Shown: one piece after another, positions 1 to 13,192 of the stretch
Layout: every line of letters starts with the position of its first letter
How positions within the stretch are numbered: position 1 is the stretch's first letter
NCBI RefSeq assembly: GCF_028640845.1
Contig: NC_080540.1
Location: 97,204,061 to 97,268,060, forward strand
Direction: 5' to 3'
DNA from: Ahaetulla prasina
Lineage: Eukaryota; Chordata; Lepidosauria; Squamata; Colubridae
Length of the DNA: 64,000 nt
Position numbers and translations under genes: made by a program
Notes under the pieces: model-generated
The model's database searches: none
What the model was told of the DNA's origin: nothing
What the model saw: the letters and a program-made list of their open reading frames with translations, nothing else

Positions 1-643
1 CCCCCGACCTAATTATCTGCTACATTATGTCCATTCAGAACATTGCACTATTTTTCCAAATGGTTATCACACAACCCCAAGTTAATGGTTTTTGTTTGGC
101 ATATATGTATAATATAGCTATAGCAACCATCTAGGGAGTTTAATATGTGATCATATTGCAGGTTATACATAGTACAAAAGACTTGATGCAATATAGAGAA
201 GATCTAAAATATTTTAAATTCTCACTTCCCTTTAAAATTCTCCTTTTTATTATTAAAAATTATGTAAGAGCAAAGTTTGAAATGATGCAGTCTGTGTGAC
301 TTATAGTATCAGAGACTATATACCATAGGGTTCAATGAAACTTATTTCTAAACATATTGAAAGATACCATAGGTACAAATGTAAGCCACACATGCATTTT
401 GTGAGGTTATATTCCATATTTAAAAGACACAGGTGCAAAGCTCAGCCTTAAGATTTGCTAAAAAAAATTGGGAGTTCAACATTTATTTCTAAGTATATTA
501 AATGATTCTAAAATTGCAGTGACATAATACAAACTTTTATGACTTATCCATTCTGATCTACTTAGAAACTTTTAAGTATGCTTTTTATTAGGCTAAAGAA
601 TAAATGGTTTCGTCTAATATATGAAATAACGATTTCATTCATC
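1..643. other. unique AT-rich DNA, no gene seen
   Basis: AT-rich sequence with no recognisable coding exon, repeat family or RNA gene. It is probably intergenic or intronic. Confidence 0.5.
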
Positions 644-648
644 AGCCT

Positions 649-914
649 GAGCCGTGGTGGCTCAGGCTGTAATATAGCCTGTTATTAAAACACAGCTGCC
701 TGCAATTACTGCAGGCTTGAGTCCCACCAGGCCCAAGGTTGACTCAGCCTTCCATCCTTTATAAGGTAGGTAAAATGAGGACCCAGATTGTTGGGGGCGC
801 AATAAGTTGACTTTGTAAATATACAAATAGAATGAGACTATTGCCTTACACACTGTAAGCCACCCTGAGTCTTCGGAGAAGGGCGGGATATAAATGTAAA
901 TAAATTAAAAAAAA
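649..914 (+). repeat. tRNA-derived SINE with L2-like LINE 3' tail
   Basis: The head starts near GAGCCGTGGTGGCTCAGG and has a Pol III B-box-like stretch (GCAGGCTTGAGTCCCACC). The body contains GGTTGACTCAGCCTTCCATCC and ATGAGGACCCAGATTGTTGG. The 3' end is CACCCTGAGTCTTCGGAGAAGGGCGG followed in effect by an A-rich tail; this matches the 3' hairpin of the LINE copies at 7188-7219 and 26131-26162. A second copy lies at 59479-59735. No clean target duplication is visible. It is a non-coding retroposon. Confidence 0.85.
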
Positions 915-3900
915 CGATAATAAAATTTGTGTTTTTATTCATGTAAAAGTAAAAAGTACCTGTTCTTAAGTAATAAAAACTGAATAAAGATAAATGTTTG
1001 AGAATCTTCTGAAATGGATACTGAGGTATTGAACATAATTTTTAATTTAAAAATAATTATAATTAAGAGGTCAATATATATACCTGTATCAAGTTACATT
1101 TCTTGCGTTGTTTCTTTTAAATTTGTTATAAAGTCCGAATTGAAATAAGTAATTCCAAGAAAAGTTCAAAGGATTTTATTTCTAATAGTGTGTTCTAAAT
1201 AATGTTTTTAATGAGCATATTCAATAATTAGCAAAGATTTAAGGATTTTTCTTGCATTTATGAATGAGGAGGAGGAGGACTCTTTGATGAATAATTATAC
1301 CAAAATTTTAAGTTTTAAATCGCACAGATTCCTTTCTAATGTTTTAATTCAGGAAGACATTGATTACATGGCAGGGTATTTTAAATATTGTTAGTTTTTT
1401 TAAAAAAATAACTAGAAAGGTTTCAAATAAAAGTCATTCAGTTTTTCTTCTGTTATAATTTCTAGACATTTTTTCCTTTTTAAAATGTTGGTAGATATTA
1501 TATAACAAGTTACTATGAAATCTCTCTGATGTGTTGTCATGTAAGACATCTTGGTAGTCATGGTAAACTTGTTTCTAGTTCTACTAGGTTATTTGGAACT
1601 TTTACAGCAAAGATGAGCTGTCCATCAGTTGTAGTTCTGAAATCCTTGGAATTGCTGCTCTGATATTCTCATTATTTTGCCCCTAGGTGTCGCCTGTGCT
1701 GAATTTAAAATTCTGGAGAAAACGTTGCGTTATTTCTAAATATATATATATATCAAGTTGAATAGCAAGGATAGACACCTTCTTTCAGTGTTTGTCTTGC
1801 TTTCCTTCTATTAGCATCTTTTTCTATATTGCATTGAGAACTTTAGACATGCTTGGTAATGATTATACTGTTTAAAATCTTACAGGTATTCATAGTGAAA
1901 TCAGTGAAGAAAGATAGCAGTACTTCTTTTTAGAGAAATGCCATGCCTTGCTTTTTTAAGGGATACCTTGAAAAGATAGTAATATTGTGTTTGATAGCAT
2001 GTATGAATCGTGATTATAACTATACTCATGTGAGATAGCTGCTGATTGAAGTTTATGGTCTTAAAACTGCATCTGCAAAAAAGTCTTCTAAAAACCCCTT
2101 TTATCATAATTTGTAAATAATACAATATTAACAATATTAATAGAACTAATATAAAGATTAACATTCATAATTAGAGCAGATGAGATAAGATCATAGGAGA
2201 ATAACATTGAGTAAATTAATAGTCTAAAAAGCCTGATGAAACTTAAAAGGAAAAAAATTGGCTGCATTAATATAATAATTACTTTAACTTTTAAATATAA
2301 TACATATATTCTAAATAAACTTCCCAGAAGAGATTGTTTCACAGATGGTGCATTGCAATTGAAAAACTTCCCTATAATTACACTCCGTAACTTCAAAGGA
2401 CATACAGAGAAAATTATTCAATGAGATCATCATTTTTATGTAATAAAGGATATTTTTTTAGACAGATGTAGTATCTTTAGAAGTGATTAAACATTACTTC
2501 TTTGTAATATGCTGCATTACGTTTTAGTTTTGATGCTCAGTCCTAATATATCAGAAATGAGTGAAGTGTATTTTCATAATGTATCATCATTAGTATGGTG
2601 AAAGTCACATAATCTGTCAACTATCTCATTTCCTAATCTCTGTTCTATTTTCTGTTCTTGGAAACCATTTTATTTTCATTATCGCGTATGGTTTATAACA
2701 TTTTCTTCATAATTCTGGAGGGGGGGGATGAATTGGATTTTTGTACTAATATTTTCTTTTGCTTTGTCTTTTGCTATCTGTCCTAATCCATTAAGGAGAC
2801 CATAAAGGTTCTTCTTGGTCCAACTAGTTGTGACCAGTGATTTTTCTAGCAGCTTCAAAATATGAAATGATTCAAAACAGTTTGCTCAAAACTGTCATGA
2901 TGGCATCCATACCATAATGTTAAAGTTTTATTAAATGAAAGCTACAATTTTCATTAAAAGCACGATTATTAGCTTGACTTTTTTAAGTAACTCATTCCAA
3001 AACTTTTCTGTAACACAGTTTTAACATAATTAGAGCAGATTCTATGGGCCCCCAAATTTGGGCATGGAAAGGAAAAGCAAAAGTTATAATGCAAAAATTA
3101 GGAGCTTTTATTGCTTCAAGGTCACTTTAATTATGCAAAATTATAAGGAAGAAATTATGAGGTACGATAATGTTCTGGCACAGAAATATGTTTTACCCTT
3201 TGGTCTAACATGCATGCTGTCATGTAGATTCAGATTGGCTTTGAACACTGTTCAGTTAAGTATTTGACAGTGATAACTAAGTGAAACATAGTAAAGGGAT
3301 TGTTAGGTGGCCCAAGAAAAATAGAGAAATGATAGGACTGAAACTTTTGGGGATGGACTGAATTAGTTACAATGAAATCAATGTGCCTTCTGTTAATATT
3401 CTTATAGTATATAAGATTCTTATAGTATATAATATCCTATAATATTCTTATAGTATATAAAGAAGGCAAGACAGAGTATCAGGTGAACATACAACTCCCA
3501 TTGAATGGATAAATAAATATTTTTATTTATATAAAAATATTTTATATAATAGCAAGTAAAGCCATGACTTGTGATCTATTAGTTATCTGATTCTATTCAC
3601 CATTTGCTAAGTACAATAGTAGTTGAAATGGAAAGCACACATATGTTGCAGAATGGAAAACTTATTGTATTTCTATTCTCCTAGCATATCCCTGAAGTAT
3701 TTTCTCATTGAAGAAACCAAGTCTGCCCTTAAATAGGTAAAATGGAAGACATGAATTGGACTGTTACAGGACGACTGAGTCAAAATTTGTCATAAGAGAG
3801 AAAAATAGATTTTTAGGATCTTCTGATCCATTCAGATTGCTAGAAGTTATTTAAGGCTACACTACCTGATCTACTCTTATTCCAGCATTAAATATGCCTT

Positions 3901-4980
3901 ACTAATCTCTAAAGCCTGGTTTGGCTGTAGTGTAACTCACTCAGTTCCTTTTAAGTTTTCTCTCCCCCTGTTTTTTTCTTCTTCTCATGCTACCACTGAT
4001 TATTTTTCAACAATTTAATGAAGTTCAAATAAGTTCACTGTTACAGTTTAGATGGCATGGAGTTTATAATTTTGAATTTAAATGTGAATTGATATTTCTT
4101 TAATAATGTGATATTTTTTCCCATTTGATTTTATAGTCTATCTTTCCACTGAATTCTTAGCTATCTCAGGACAGAGAGATAGGGGACAAAACTTCATTTA
4201 TTGATTATTATTTTTCTGCACTCAAATATAACACATTAAGATAGGTTCAGTCGAGGCATCTCATTTAATAAATAAATAAATAAATAATATAGATAATTAA
4301 GTGCAGATATAATTCAGTTTCAAAGTGATTTTCTGATAGGGTTAATATACAATTAGGGTAGTTTCTTAAAATAAGTGGTATTTTACATAATGAAAAGGCA
4401 GTAAAATTATTTTTGAAATTGCCCAGCAATATAGCTGCTGCAGCAAAATGACTTTTAGAAAATGTGCCAGAGGCTAACTGTTTTTATGAAAAATACAAAG
4501 AAACTATTTACAGAATGTTAGATCTTGGAAGGGATATTTGAGCCATCAAGTTCAATGTAAGGATCTTCATTTGAATTCATCCACTGAAGGAATGTGTATC
4601 ATCACACTTGGAAATTGTTTCTTTTCTTTAACTGCTTTTACTGATAAGTTTCTTTTAAGATAGAAGTATCTACAGAATCTTAGCAGTCTCGCACCTGAAG
4701 CTCTGACTTTTTGGTACATAGGTATGATGCAGATAGAAAAGGGGTGTGGGCTTGTATTGCAGAGGCATGATAATGGCTTGCTTTCCTTATTCTGTCTCTT
4801 CTTTTGCTTCTACTCCAAGGCTTCTGTCATTCCAATATTTAACTGGAATTTGCCTTCCTATAATTTAAATCCATTAATCTCTGTCTGGCATTTGGGACTA
4901 AGTAGAAAACACATTTTCATCTTCTGCTGTTTAACATCTTTTCAGGTCTTTGAAAACTCTAGTTTTCAAAGCACATGACA
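915..4980. other. unique AT-rich DNA with small simple repeats
   Basis: No gene or dispersed repeat recognised. Minor features are a TA run near 1738-1754, three near-copies of TTCTTATAGTATATA at 3398-3462 and an AAAT run at 4266-4287. Open frames here are short and of low complexity, as expected by chance in AT-rich DNA. Confidence 0.5.
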
Positions 4981-5364
4981 CAGGTAGTCCTCAACCGACA
5001 GCAGTTTGCTTAGTGACCATTCAAAGTTACAGCCGCACTGAAAAAAGTTAACTTTTTTTCACATTTATGACCGTTGCAGCATCCCCAGGGTCATGTGATT
5101 TACATTTGGCTGCTTGACACCTGATTCACATTTATGCATTGTCCCAAAGTCACGTGATTCCCCTTTTGCGACCTTCTGACCAGCAAAGTCAATGGGGAAG
5201 CCGGATTCACTTAACAACCATGTTACTAATTTAACAACTGCAGTGATTCACTTAACAAATGTGGCAAGAAAAATCATAAAATGGGGCAAAACTCACTAAA
5301 CAAATTTCTCACTTAGCAACATAAATTTTGGGCTCAATTGGGGTCATAAATTGAGAACTACCTG
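4981..5364 (-). mobile_element. Tigger-like MITE (CAGGTAGTCCTCGACTTACGA family)
   Basis: Starts CAGGTAGTCCTC and ends GAACTACCTG, so the termini are inverted repeats. The body has the family signature read in reverse: GTCAATGGGGAAGCC, ACTTAACAAC and GGCTCAATTG. The family occurs at least six more times in this window. The termini and the TA target seen at other copies fit a non-autonomous Tc1/mariner (Tigger-like) element; this is inferred from those features, not from a transposase. Confidence 0.8.
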
Positions 5365-5769
5365 TAAACTAAATATTCTCAATTCCTTGGATTTTCTTGT
5401 CAAAGGATTTAGTTTCTTATTCCAATCAGTCACTTTATCCTTCTTAAAACTATATCAAATAATGTGACTTTTTAAAGTATAGCTGCATATGATATTAAGG
5501 TAAGGTCTTACCGTATAAATTAATGTAGAACCATTAATGCTTTTTCTTTTCTTTTTGCATCACACTGGTGACTCATACTTGTTTTGTCATTAGCTGCTAT
5601 TCTGAAATCTTGTTTCATAAATATTATTACTAGGTTAGGTATTCTTATTTTGTATCTCTACCAAAATAAGAATTGAATATACTTGTATATTTTCTTTATT
5701 GCCTGTTAGCATTTGCTGTCATCATTAAGCAGCTGATATATTGATGGTCATCCTTTTATTTAAAGCAGC

Positions 5770-6365
5770 CCTTTTTGTTCTTCTTTTGCCGAGCTATCCT
5801 ACAATTCCGGGATACCTATCTGTACTTGCCGTGGATCACTGTCCCTCTTTCTATCTCCGTACAGTATGTCTCCTTTTTTGTTGATTTTGCAGTCCTTCTC
5901 TTCTCTTATTTTTTCCACTATTGGCAATTGTGCCTTTTGGTTTTTCTAAGAAACTTTCTTTCACTTTGAACTCTATTTTATCCTTCCATAAACTCTTTAT
6001 TCTGAATTCACTAAAATTCTCTTTCTTTGAAGTCGAAGATATGTGTTGCATTATATTGTGTTAGCTGCATTGCTTTTATATTAAACTCTTAAAAGAATTC
6101 CAATGTTACATGGTCTTTTCTTCCTCCTCACCCCTCAGCCCAGTGTTTCTGCTATTGCCACTTCCCCCCCCTCCAAGAATTTTTAGTTTCAGGTTAGAAA
6201 GAGTCAGGAATAGCTGATCTTTGTCCACCCATGAAGGAGAAAGTTGTCTGCAAGTCAGGGTAATAATTTAATGGAAAAATCATCCTTGGCAGTGTGTCTC
6301 CAACAGATGTCAGGGCAATTAAAGTCTCCCATCAGTACTATTTCATGCCTATCTGAAAGAACGCA
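5770..6365 (-). pseudogene. CR1-type LINE endonuclease remnant
   Basis: On the minus strand, bases about 6300-6350 translate to MGDFNCPDICW, the GDFN motif of the apurinic endonuclease domain in CR1-type non-LTR retrotransposons. Downstream on that strand a stop-rich stretch still reads GDRKRDSDP-like sequence. Several stops and frame changes show it is dead. It lacks the reverse transcriptase. The CR1 assignment rests on this motif and its surroundings only. Confidence 0.55.
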
Positions 6366-6421
6366 ATTTGCTTTAGGAAAGCACGAACTATATATTGCTT
6401 TAGGAAAGCGTGAGCTATATA
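6366..6421. repeat. 27-bp direct tandem duplication
   Basis: TTGCTTTAGGAAAGC(A/G) followed by CGAACTATATA or TGAGCTATATA occurs twice back to back, differing at about three positions. It sits at the upstream edge of the CR1 endonuclease remnant. Confidence 0.7.
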
Positions 6422-6629
6422 TTTTATTTTATTGGGCAACATACCAACAACAGCTTTTTTTAAAAAAAGAAATTCTGTCCTCTACTTATTTTAACCCAGA
6501 TATTCTCTTTTAATGTCTATTCCATTCATTGGAATGCATGGCAGATATTTTTAACCTACTGTGGGACACCTCCTTTCCTGTTTATTTATTAATCACATTT
6601 ATATGGCTGTCAATCTTATACAAAGTGAT

Positions 6630-7225
6630 TCTGGGCAGAATGCAGCTGCGCGGGTGACAGAGGGAGCGGTTCAGAGCTCCCATGTAACACCCATCCTGCG
6701 CAGACTGCACTGGCTGCCTGTTGTCTTCCGGGTGCGCTTCAAGGTATTGGTTACCACCTTTAAAGCGCTCCATGGCTTAGGACCGGGATATTTACAGGAC
6801 CGCCTACTGCCATCTTGTATCTCCCAGCGACCTGTGCGTTCTCACAGAGAGGGACTCCTTAGGGTGCCGTCAGCCAAGCAATGTCGACTGGCGGCCCCCA
6901 GGGGAAGAGCCTTCTCTGTGGGGGCTCCCACCCTGTGGAACGAGCTTCCCCCTGGACTTTGACAAATACCTGACCTTCGGACCTTTCGCCGCGAACTTAA
7001 GACTTATTTGTTTCGTCTTGCTGGACTGGCTTGAATTTTAATTTCAATTTTTAGCTGATTTTATGGGGTTTTAATTTTATATTAACTTTTAGTGTTACTT
7101 GTATTTTAGTATTAGGCCAAATTTAATAAGTTTTTTAATGTTTGTTTTTAATATTGTATGTATTGCTGTACTTTTATTCTGGCTGTAAACCGCCCTGAGT
7201 CCTTCGGGAGAAGGGCGGTATACAA
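6630..7225 (+). pseudogene. 5'-truncated L2/CR1-clade LINE, ORF2 C-terminus and 3' UTR
   Basis: The open frame from about 6639 reads NAAARVTEGAVQSSHVTP, then HWLPV, FKVLVTTFKALHG and WNELPPGL. This is the conserved segment downstream of the reverse transcriptase in L2/CR1-clade LINEs. The 3' UTR ends with the hairpin ACCGCCCTGAG...GAAGGGCGGT at about 7188-7219, followed by an AAT-rich tail. It is a short copy of the same family as the long element at 21335-26195 and has fewer frame errors over the shared part. No RT core is present, so it is inactive. Confidence 0.85.
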
Positions 7226-7290
7226 ATTAAAATAATAATAATAATAATATTTATTATAATATTATTATTAAATAATAATATTATTAAATA

Positions 7291-7323
<33 letters not shown>
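7226..7323. repeat. AAT/ATT microsatellite, LINE tail
   Basis: About 98 bases of AAT and TTA units directly follow the LINE hairpin, so they are most simply the expanded tail of that insertion. Confidence 0.85.
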
Positions 7324-7324
<1 letters not shown>

Positions 7325-7489
7325 CTATTTTTTTTAATTGTACCTTTCGCTTACTATATTTCAGATACTTAAGTTGTTCTACTTACATTCATTCTGTAAA
7401 ATTACTTTTTTGAAAATAATAGAGTGAGAACAAATTATTTGCAAAAGTATGCATCTGGTGAAAAAAAGGGCACTGGAGTAATATAAATA

Positions 7490-7655
7490 ATAAGAAACAG
7501 TATTCAGAATAAAGATACAATATCAGAACTCCCTTATATAAACCAATAGTAAAACTGTATCTGGAATCTAGAGTACAGTCCTGAACCTTTAAAAAAGGAT
7601 ATAATAGAGCTAGATAAGATTCAGAGAAGGGCAATTAAGATTATCAAGGGGCTGG
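7490..7655 (+). pseudogene. CR1 fragment, left part of a split copy
   Basis: Reads approximately LEYRVQ, LKKDIIELDKIQRRAIKIIKGLEQ, the CR1 ORF2 C-terminal segment. It is interrupted after GGGGCTGGAGCAG by about 440 bp of unrelated DNA and continues at 8096. Stops and shifts are present. Confidence 0.6.
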
Positions 7656-8095
7656 AGCAGTCTCCTGGACTTCTGGGGAAGAAATGATAATCTGAAGATG
7701 GTTCTGCGATAAGCAAAGCTGATGCTTGTAGTAGAATGAAAAGCCAGCGAAAAGACAGACTCGTTGTAATTCCTCTCTGGACAAGGAGAGGACTCGAACA
7801 GAGAGTTGCTGCCCAAAAGAAGACTGCAAGACAGCAGTTTCTGGTGGGTTAAATGCTCTGGGAGCTGAGGGAATAGCCATCTTTTTGCTTAAATCATGCC
7901 CAGCACTTTCCAAAGGACACTGGCTTCACATACTTCCTTTTCTAATTACTTTGGGAAATTACTTCTTAACTGCTTTTCTTTTTCTTTACTTTATTCTTTT
8001 CTTTTTTTATTTTTCAGTTCTGTACTTTTTATTAGTTCCTTCTGTATTAGCTTTTATTGTGGCAATCTTACTTTTTAATAAAATTACTAAAATCC
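7656..8095. mobile_element. unidentified ~440-bp insertion within CR1
   Basis: This segment separates two parts of one CR1 copy that are adjacent in the family's protein order (IKGLEQ before, YEEKLQ after). It starts near TCTCCTGGACTTC and ends in TTTTTAATAAAATTACTAAAA, which contains a polyadenylation-like AATAAA. The second half is T-rich. No tRNA-like head, clear terminal inverted repeat or convincing target duplication is visible. It could be an LTR-like, SINE-like or DNA element; I cannot assign it. Confidence 0.5.
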
Positions 8096-8335
8096 CATGA
8101 GGAAAAGTTGCAATATTCGGGCCTTTTTAGTTTAGAAAAGAGAAGAATGAGCAGCGACATGATTGAAGGATACAGAATTATGCATGGCAGTGTGACTACT
8201 CTGAAAGGCAACTGCTGGAAGAGAAAAATAGGCTTCCTTGTGCAGTTGGTTGACCACCATGAGAAGAGATGGGTAGAGTAGATGGGTCATCTGTCTGAGC
8301 TAGCAGGGCATTGCTTATATTCTTACGTTCTTAAA
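8096..8335 (+). pseudogene. CR1 fragment, right part of the split copy
   Basis: Translates in part to EEKLQYSGLFSLEKRRMSSDMI, the CR1 motif downstream of IKGLE. The 3' end TATTCTTACGTTCTTA resembles CR1 tails of the TTCTTATGTTCTTA type, unlike the TATTCTATTCT tail of the copy at 41.3 kb, which suggests a different CR1 subfamily. Confidence 0.6.
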
Positions 8336-8339
8336 AGCT

Positions 8340-11092
8340 GACTCTTATTAACTGAATGCATCTATTCATGTTTTTTGTACTTTTCCTTTAAGATAAAATG
8401 AAATTGATCCTCGTACTATTTCCATAGCAGAATACCATCAAAAGTATATATTTTTTTAAAAAATGCCTTAAATCTTTCTTACAAAATCCTCAATTTCCAA
8501 TAATAGTTGACGGCTTACTTTTCCTGCGTTATGAAAAAAAAGTGAGGCTAAACTCACTTCTATATCAGACTGTTAAAATATGCCTCTTAGAAGCATTTTA
8601 CAAAGAGTGGATCTTGCAATTGTATATTAGTCATAGGAGAGAGAGAAAAACATATAGTTGGCTCCTGGGCATTCATTGTAATCCGTGCTTAATACAAAAT
8701 TACAGCTGAAATGAAATCATGTTTTATTATTTATCCCCATTTCCTCCAGAAGTACACATGCTCCTCCCATTTTTAATCCAACAACCCTGTCTAATAAACA
8801 GAGGGGAAAGAGATCTAGTGAGTTTTGATGGTTAAGGGCAGAATTTAACCAGAGTTTCCATTGACTTAGTCCAGTACCTTACCAATACATTATACTGGCA
8901 TACTATTTAGAACAAAATAATTAGCTAATTTAAATTAAATGGTGGTACTCTAATGGCTAATGGAGTGGAATAAAATTTGGGAGCCGACAAAAAATCATTG
9001 GATGACTTCAGACTAGTCATTTTCTCCCAGCTCAGCCCAGCCTACTTCAAATATTGTGAGAAAAATAGGAGGAGGAAGCAGTTTATATGTTTTGCTCCTG
9101 AATGAAAGGCAGAATATAAACATTATAACATTTATTTTAAAATGGGTAATAGAATGTAGATTATTTACAAATGGGGCAGTGGGAGAGATAACTATATTAG
9201 ATATTTAGAATGTTGCATTTTATGGATTTTTTTTGCATCAGAGGTAGCCCAACTTTGTTTTATATACTTCATGGTCAGGTTGTAGTGTTTTTGTTGGTTT
9301 GGGGCCACTATGATGCTTAACAGTTGGAATAACTGGCTGGGAGGGCTCTGATACATTTTGTGTATGGAAATGTTATTGTAGCGGTGGTCCGTGAATATGT
9401 AGAAACATTACTGTGCAAACCAAAAGACTGCATGCCTCACCAAGACAGAGCTTACACTGTTTCCATGATTAACAACTGGGATTGCAATTGGCTAACTACC
9501 TAGGAAAAACAGGGAGGTAGCTATATTAAAAAAGAACTAAAATAATAAATCCTGCAGATTACACAATTTACTATGAAAAAACAAAAAAATAATAGATCAC
9601 ACAAACATTAGAAAAGCCAAAGAATTCCTGAAAGCCTGGCACTCAGATAAATGAGTTATCAACAGATCAATAGAGTTGGATACATTCTACAGCCTAGCCA
9701 AATACCTGATCCAGGTCATACACAGCAAGCAGATGAGGCTGTTCAATCAAAGTAGTAACAACATCATTCACAGCAACGAATTAATCAGCATCTTCCAGGA
9801 AAATTCTAATCACCCCAACTCCTTGTGTTCCAAACTTAACATAGTCTACAAATATTAAAAGGCAATTCCCATTTTTGAACTTTTGTGCTGAGGAAATCTT
9901 CATGGGATCAGGATAAAATCTATGATAATGTCAATATTGATCTCCCAAAGACCAGGCAACCCAACTATTTAGTATGACTATTTTATTTCTGTGGAGACCC
10001 TAACAATCTATGGACCTGACATAGGCAGTGGTACCACTTTCTTTTAGTGCAAGCTGGTTTTGTAAGAATAGAGGAAAACAGCTTGTAAAGGTCAATGACG
10101 TTTCTAAAAAAAAAAATTCAAGAAAAATGGTACTTAAATTATCAATGCATGCTTGAAGAACGAACATCAAATTGCTGTGACTGGATGATTTTATTTTCAA
10201 TTGCAGTTAGGTATTTACTGTTGTTGTTTTCTCCTATTTTCCATTATTCTGTACATTTCAGTTTAGAAAGCCGCATGTATTATATTTAAAATATATCTGT
10301 AGTCCAATATAGTAGTAGATGATTTGAAATATTGTGGTGCATCAACCTTCTCATGTTATCTAGGGTGACCATTACTTAGAATTTAGTTTATATTGGTATA
10401 TACTGGTGTGATTAGTGATGTATGTAAAAAAAAATCTGCCTTTTTAAAATGTTGGATGAAACTCTTTATTCCCCAACTCTAGTTATGGTAAATTTCATAG
10501 GTCAAAACAGAGATTATCTCTTTTTGGAATATTTATGGAACAATTAATGAAGCAAGCTAATATCTGTATTTTTGGTTGCAATTATTTAGGGTTACAGTAT
10601 CAATGTTCTGAAACGGTGATGATCATTATACTAGATGGCATTTAGTTTGGTTTCTGCCATGGTTCCATTCTTCTTTTATATAAAACTTGCAGTTTTTAAA
10701 CAAAATCCAATACAAAATAAACTGCTCATTAATATAGATCTGGTGGGTTGCATTTGATGGTAATTTTAATCCAAAATACATTAAATTCCACTGTGCTCCA
10801 GTTTCACCTCAACTTTGGAAATGCTTGACAGTGAATCTAATTTTAGGCAGAAAAAGCATTGCAAACATGATGATGAAGAAATGGCTCTCATATATTTCTT
10901 GACAGAAAGATTAAATAAGTAGAATGAAAACTCTGAGAAAAATCCAGAGAAATAAGAATTAATTCCATTATGTCTTGAATCCTAAAGACTCAATTAGTTC
11001 TTAGTTAATGTTTTTATTTATATAAAAAGTATTGCACATTCTCTTCATATTCTTGGATAGTTTAGAAATATAGCTGCTTCTATAGATCCAGA
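8340..11092. other. unique AT-rich DNA, no gene seen
   Basis: No recognisable exon or repeat family. A weakly structured segment around 9590-9860 has an open frame of 60 codons with no family resemblance that I can name. Confidence 0.4.
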
Positions 11093-11456
11093 AGGGACGC
11101 AGTGGCTCAGTGACTAAGACGCTGAGCTTACCGATTGAAAGGTTGACAGTTCAGCGGTTTGAATCCCTAGTGCTGCGTAACGGGGTGAGCTCCTGTTATT
11201 TGTCCCAGCTTCTGCCAACCTAGCAGTTCGAAAGCATGTAAAAATGCAAGTAGAAAAATAGGGACCATCTTTGGTGGGAAGGTAACAGTGTTCTGTGTGC
11301 CTTTGGCATTTAGTCATGCCAGCCATATGACCACAGAGATGTCTTCAGACCGTGCTGGCTCTTCAGCTTTGAAATGGAGTTGAGCACCACCCCCTAGAGT
11401 CGGGAACGACTAACACATATGTGCAAGGGAAATCTTTACCTTTACCTTTACCTTAT
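11093..11456 (+). repeat. Sauria SINE
   Basis: The head GGGACGCAGTGGCTCAGTG is tRNA-like and carries the B box in CAGCGGTTTGAATCCC. The middle has GTTCGAAAGCATGTAAAAATG and GGTGGGAAGGTAACAG. The end GTCGGGAACGACTAACACAT followed by ACCTTTACCTTTACC is the BovB-type tail known for this squamate SINE. It is non-coding and near full length. Possible short duplications (TATAGA) flank it. Confidence 0.92.
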
Positions 11457-13192
11457 AGACACAAGGTTTCTCTTTTGCATCTGATGTTGAATGTAAGCAC
11501 ACTGAGTTGGAGCCATGTATAAATATTAAAAATGCAATTCAGCTAGCACCAATTGCTTCTCTGTAATCAACAAAATTTTAAAAGTGTCTAAATTTGCAGA
11601 TTGCCTATGTTGTAGGTCTACTTATGAACGTCAATCAGAATTTGGTTCAAGTGTTTAAATGTTTGTAAGCTGATTTTCTAAACAAGTTTCTCAGAGAGCC
11701 TTGCCACATTTTGAAAATATGTTTTCTGAAAGTGATTAAAATTACAAGTAGACACAATAGAAATATATTGCATAAAGGACTGTTAGCACACAATTAAATA
11801 TTAGGACAATACACTAAAAGATCTGGAAAACACATCTTTCTTAATGCTAGAAAGATTTATAAGCAGGCATCTCTGACTGGGAAAGACACTCCAGAAAGGC
11901 CACTCCAGGGCATCTCCTTTTCACACTCAGCATGGGAAAGAAGCAGAGTCAAATATGTAAGAAAAAGCATTCCTTTGCATAATTGTGGTTCCAAGTTATA
12001 CAATAAATCAGTTCAGGACCATAAATGATTTGGGATTAAATGAAGATAATGTAAAATTGCAGACAGTCATAATCCCTTAGCTAATACACTTGCTGCCATG
12101 TATTTTATAACTGAAGTTTTCAGAAGATTTCAAAGCCTTTATCTGGGCAAAGGATAACTATGTACGAACTACTATTTCTATGTAAGATCTAGCTAATGGG
12201 TCAGTTTCAACTGCTTCACGGAGGATGCTAATTCATCTGATGCTAAGAGATAGAACCAGAATATATTTACATGTCACTTACCATCAGTTCTGTAGTCACA
12301 GTGCCTCAAAATCTATATCACTGTTCTATACCAATTCTGATAGAATTGAATGATGGAAAATACTCCATAAATAGTGCTTTTTCATAAGAGCCATTACTAT
12401 ATAATGGAATTGGAGTCCCGGTTTATTAAAGAAGAGTGTCAACTCTGAAATGGATCCAGCCCACGGCAGCCAACTTCCATTTCTCAGGTTGCCACATAGC
12501 TCGGGGAGTAGGGGGGGAGAGGAGTGGAATGCGAACCAGCCAAAATAAACCACTATCTTGTGGGAACCAAGGTCACTCCCAACAGGTACCGACCAGAGAC
12601 TGAGACTGATCATCAAGGAGACACAAGGACACCTATTGGACAATGTGACCTGTGACACTAAGGGAGGGGGAAGTCTCTAACGTTTAACTATGCTGAAACA
12701 GTGAGAAATAACTAGAGCTGGTTTTAGGTTCATCCATGCTGAAATGATGTACTCAATAAAGCAGATCTTTGAGAAAACATAAAGTCTCGGAGTGCTGACT
12801 GGTTTGAGTTCATTAGTCAGAACTTGACAAAGAGATTCTTTTCTATTTAAATAATAGTGATCTTTCCATTTGCCTTCACATTGTGAGTACATACTTGGAG
12901 GTTTAAAATCTTATTTTTAAAATTTTGAACTGATATCATCAGAGTCATCCTGGATGTAACAACAGAATCAAAAGAAAGCTGGCCAGATATGATAGCTACA
13001 AGATGTGATGGCTGACATCCAGTACCCTATCCATTAGCATTTGTCACCACCTCTCCAACTGAATGAAGAACCAATTATTTTGAACATATTTTTTTATGTT
13101 TTATACTCTTTGATATTTTTATCTTTTTTCATAGGGAGGTGAAATACCTTATTTCATATAAATTTCCTCTTCTTACTATACACAAATTTTTT
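11457..13192. other. mostly unique DNA
   Basis: No gene recognised. 12400-12670 is more GC-rich than its surroundings and has a 110-codon minus-strand open frame (12326-12658) without recognisable motifs; it may be an old repeat. Confidence 0.4.

Noticed and set aside
6582..6773. Minus-strand 63-codon frame
   Set aside because: It is the shadow of the plus-strand LINE C-terminus at 6630-6962.
11093..11456. tRNA-like A and B boxes suggesting a tRNA gene
   Set aside because: They belong to the head of a Sauria SINE; no cloverleaf with an acceptor stem is present. The same holds for the other SINE heads.
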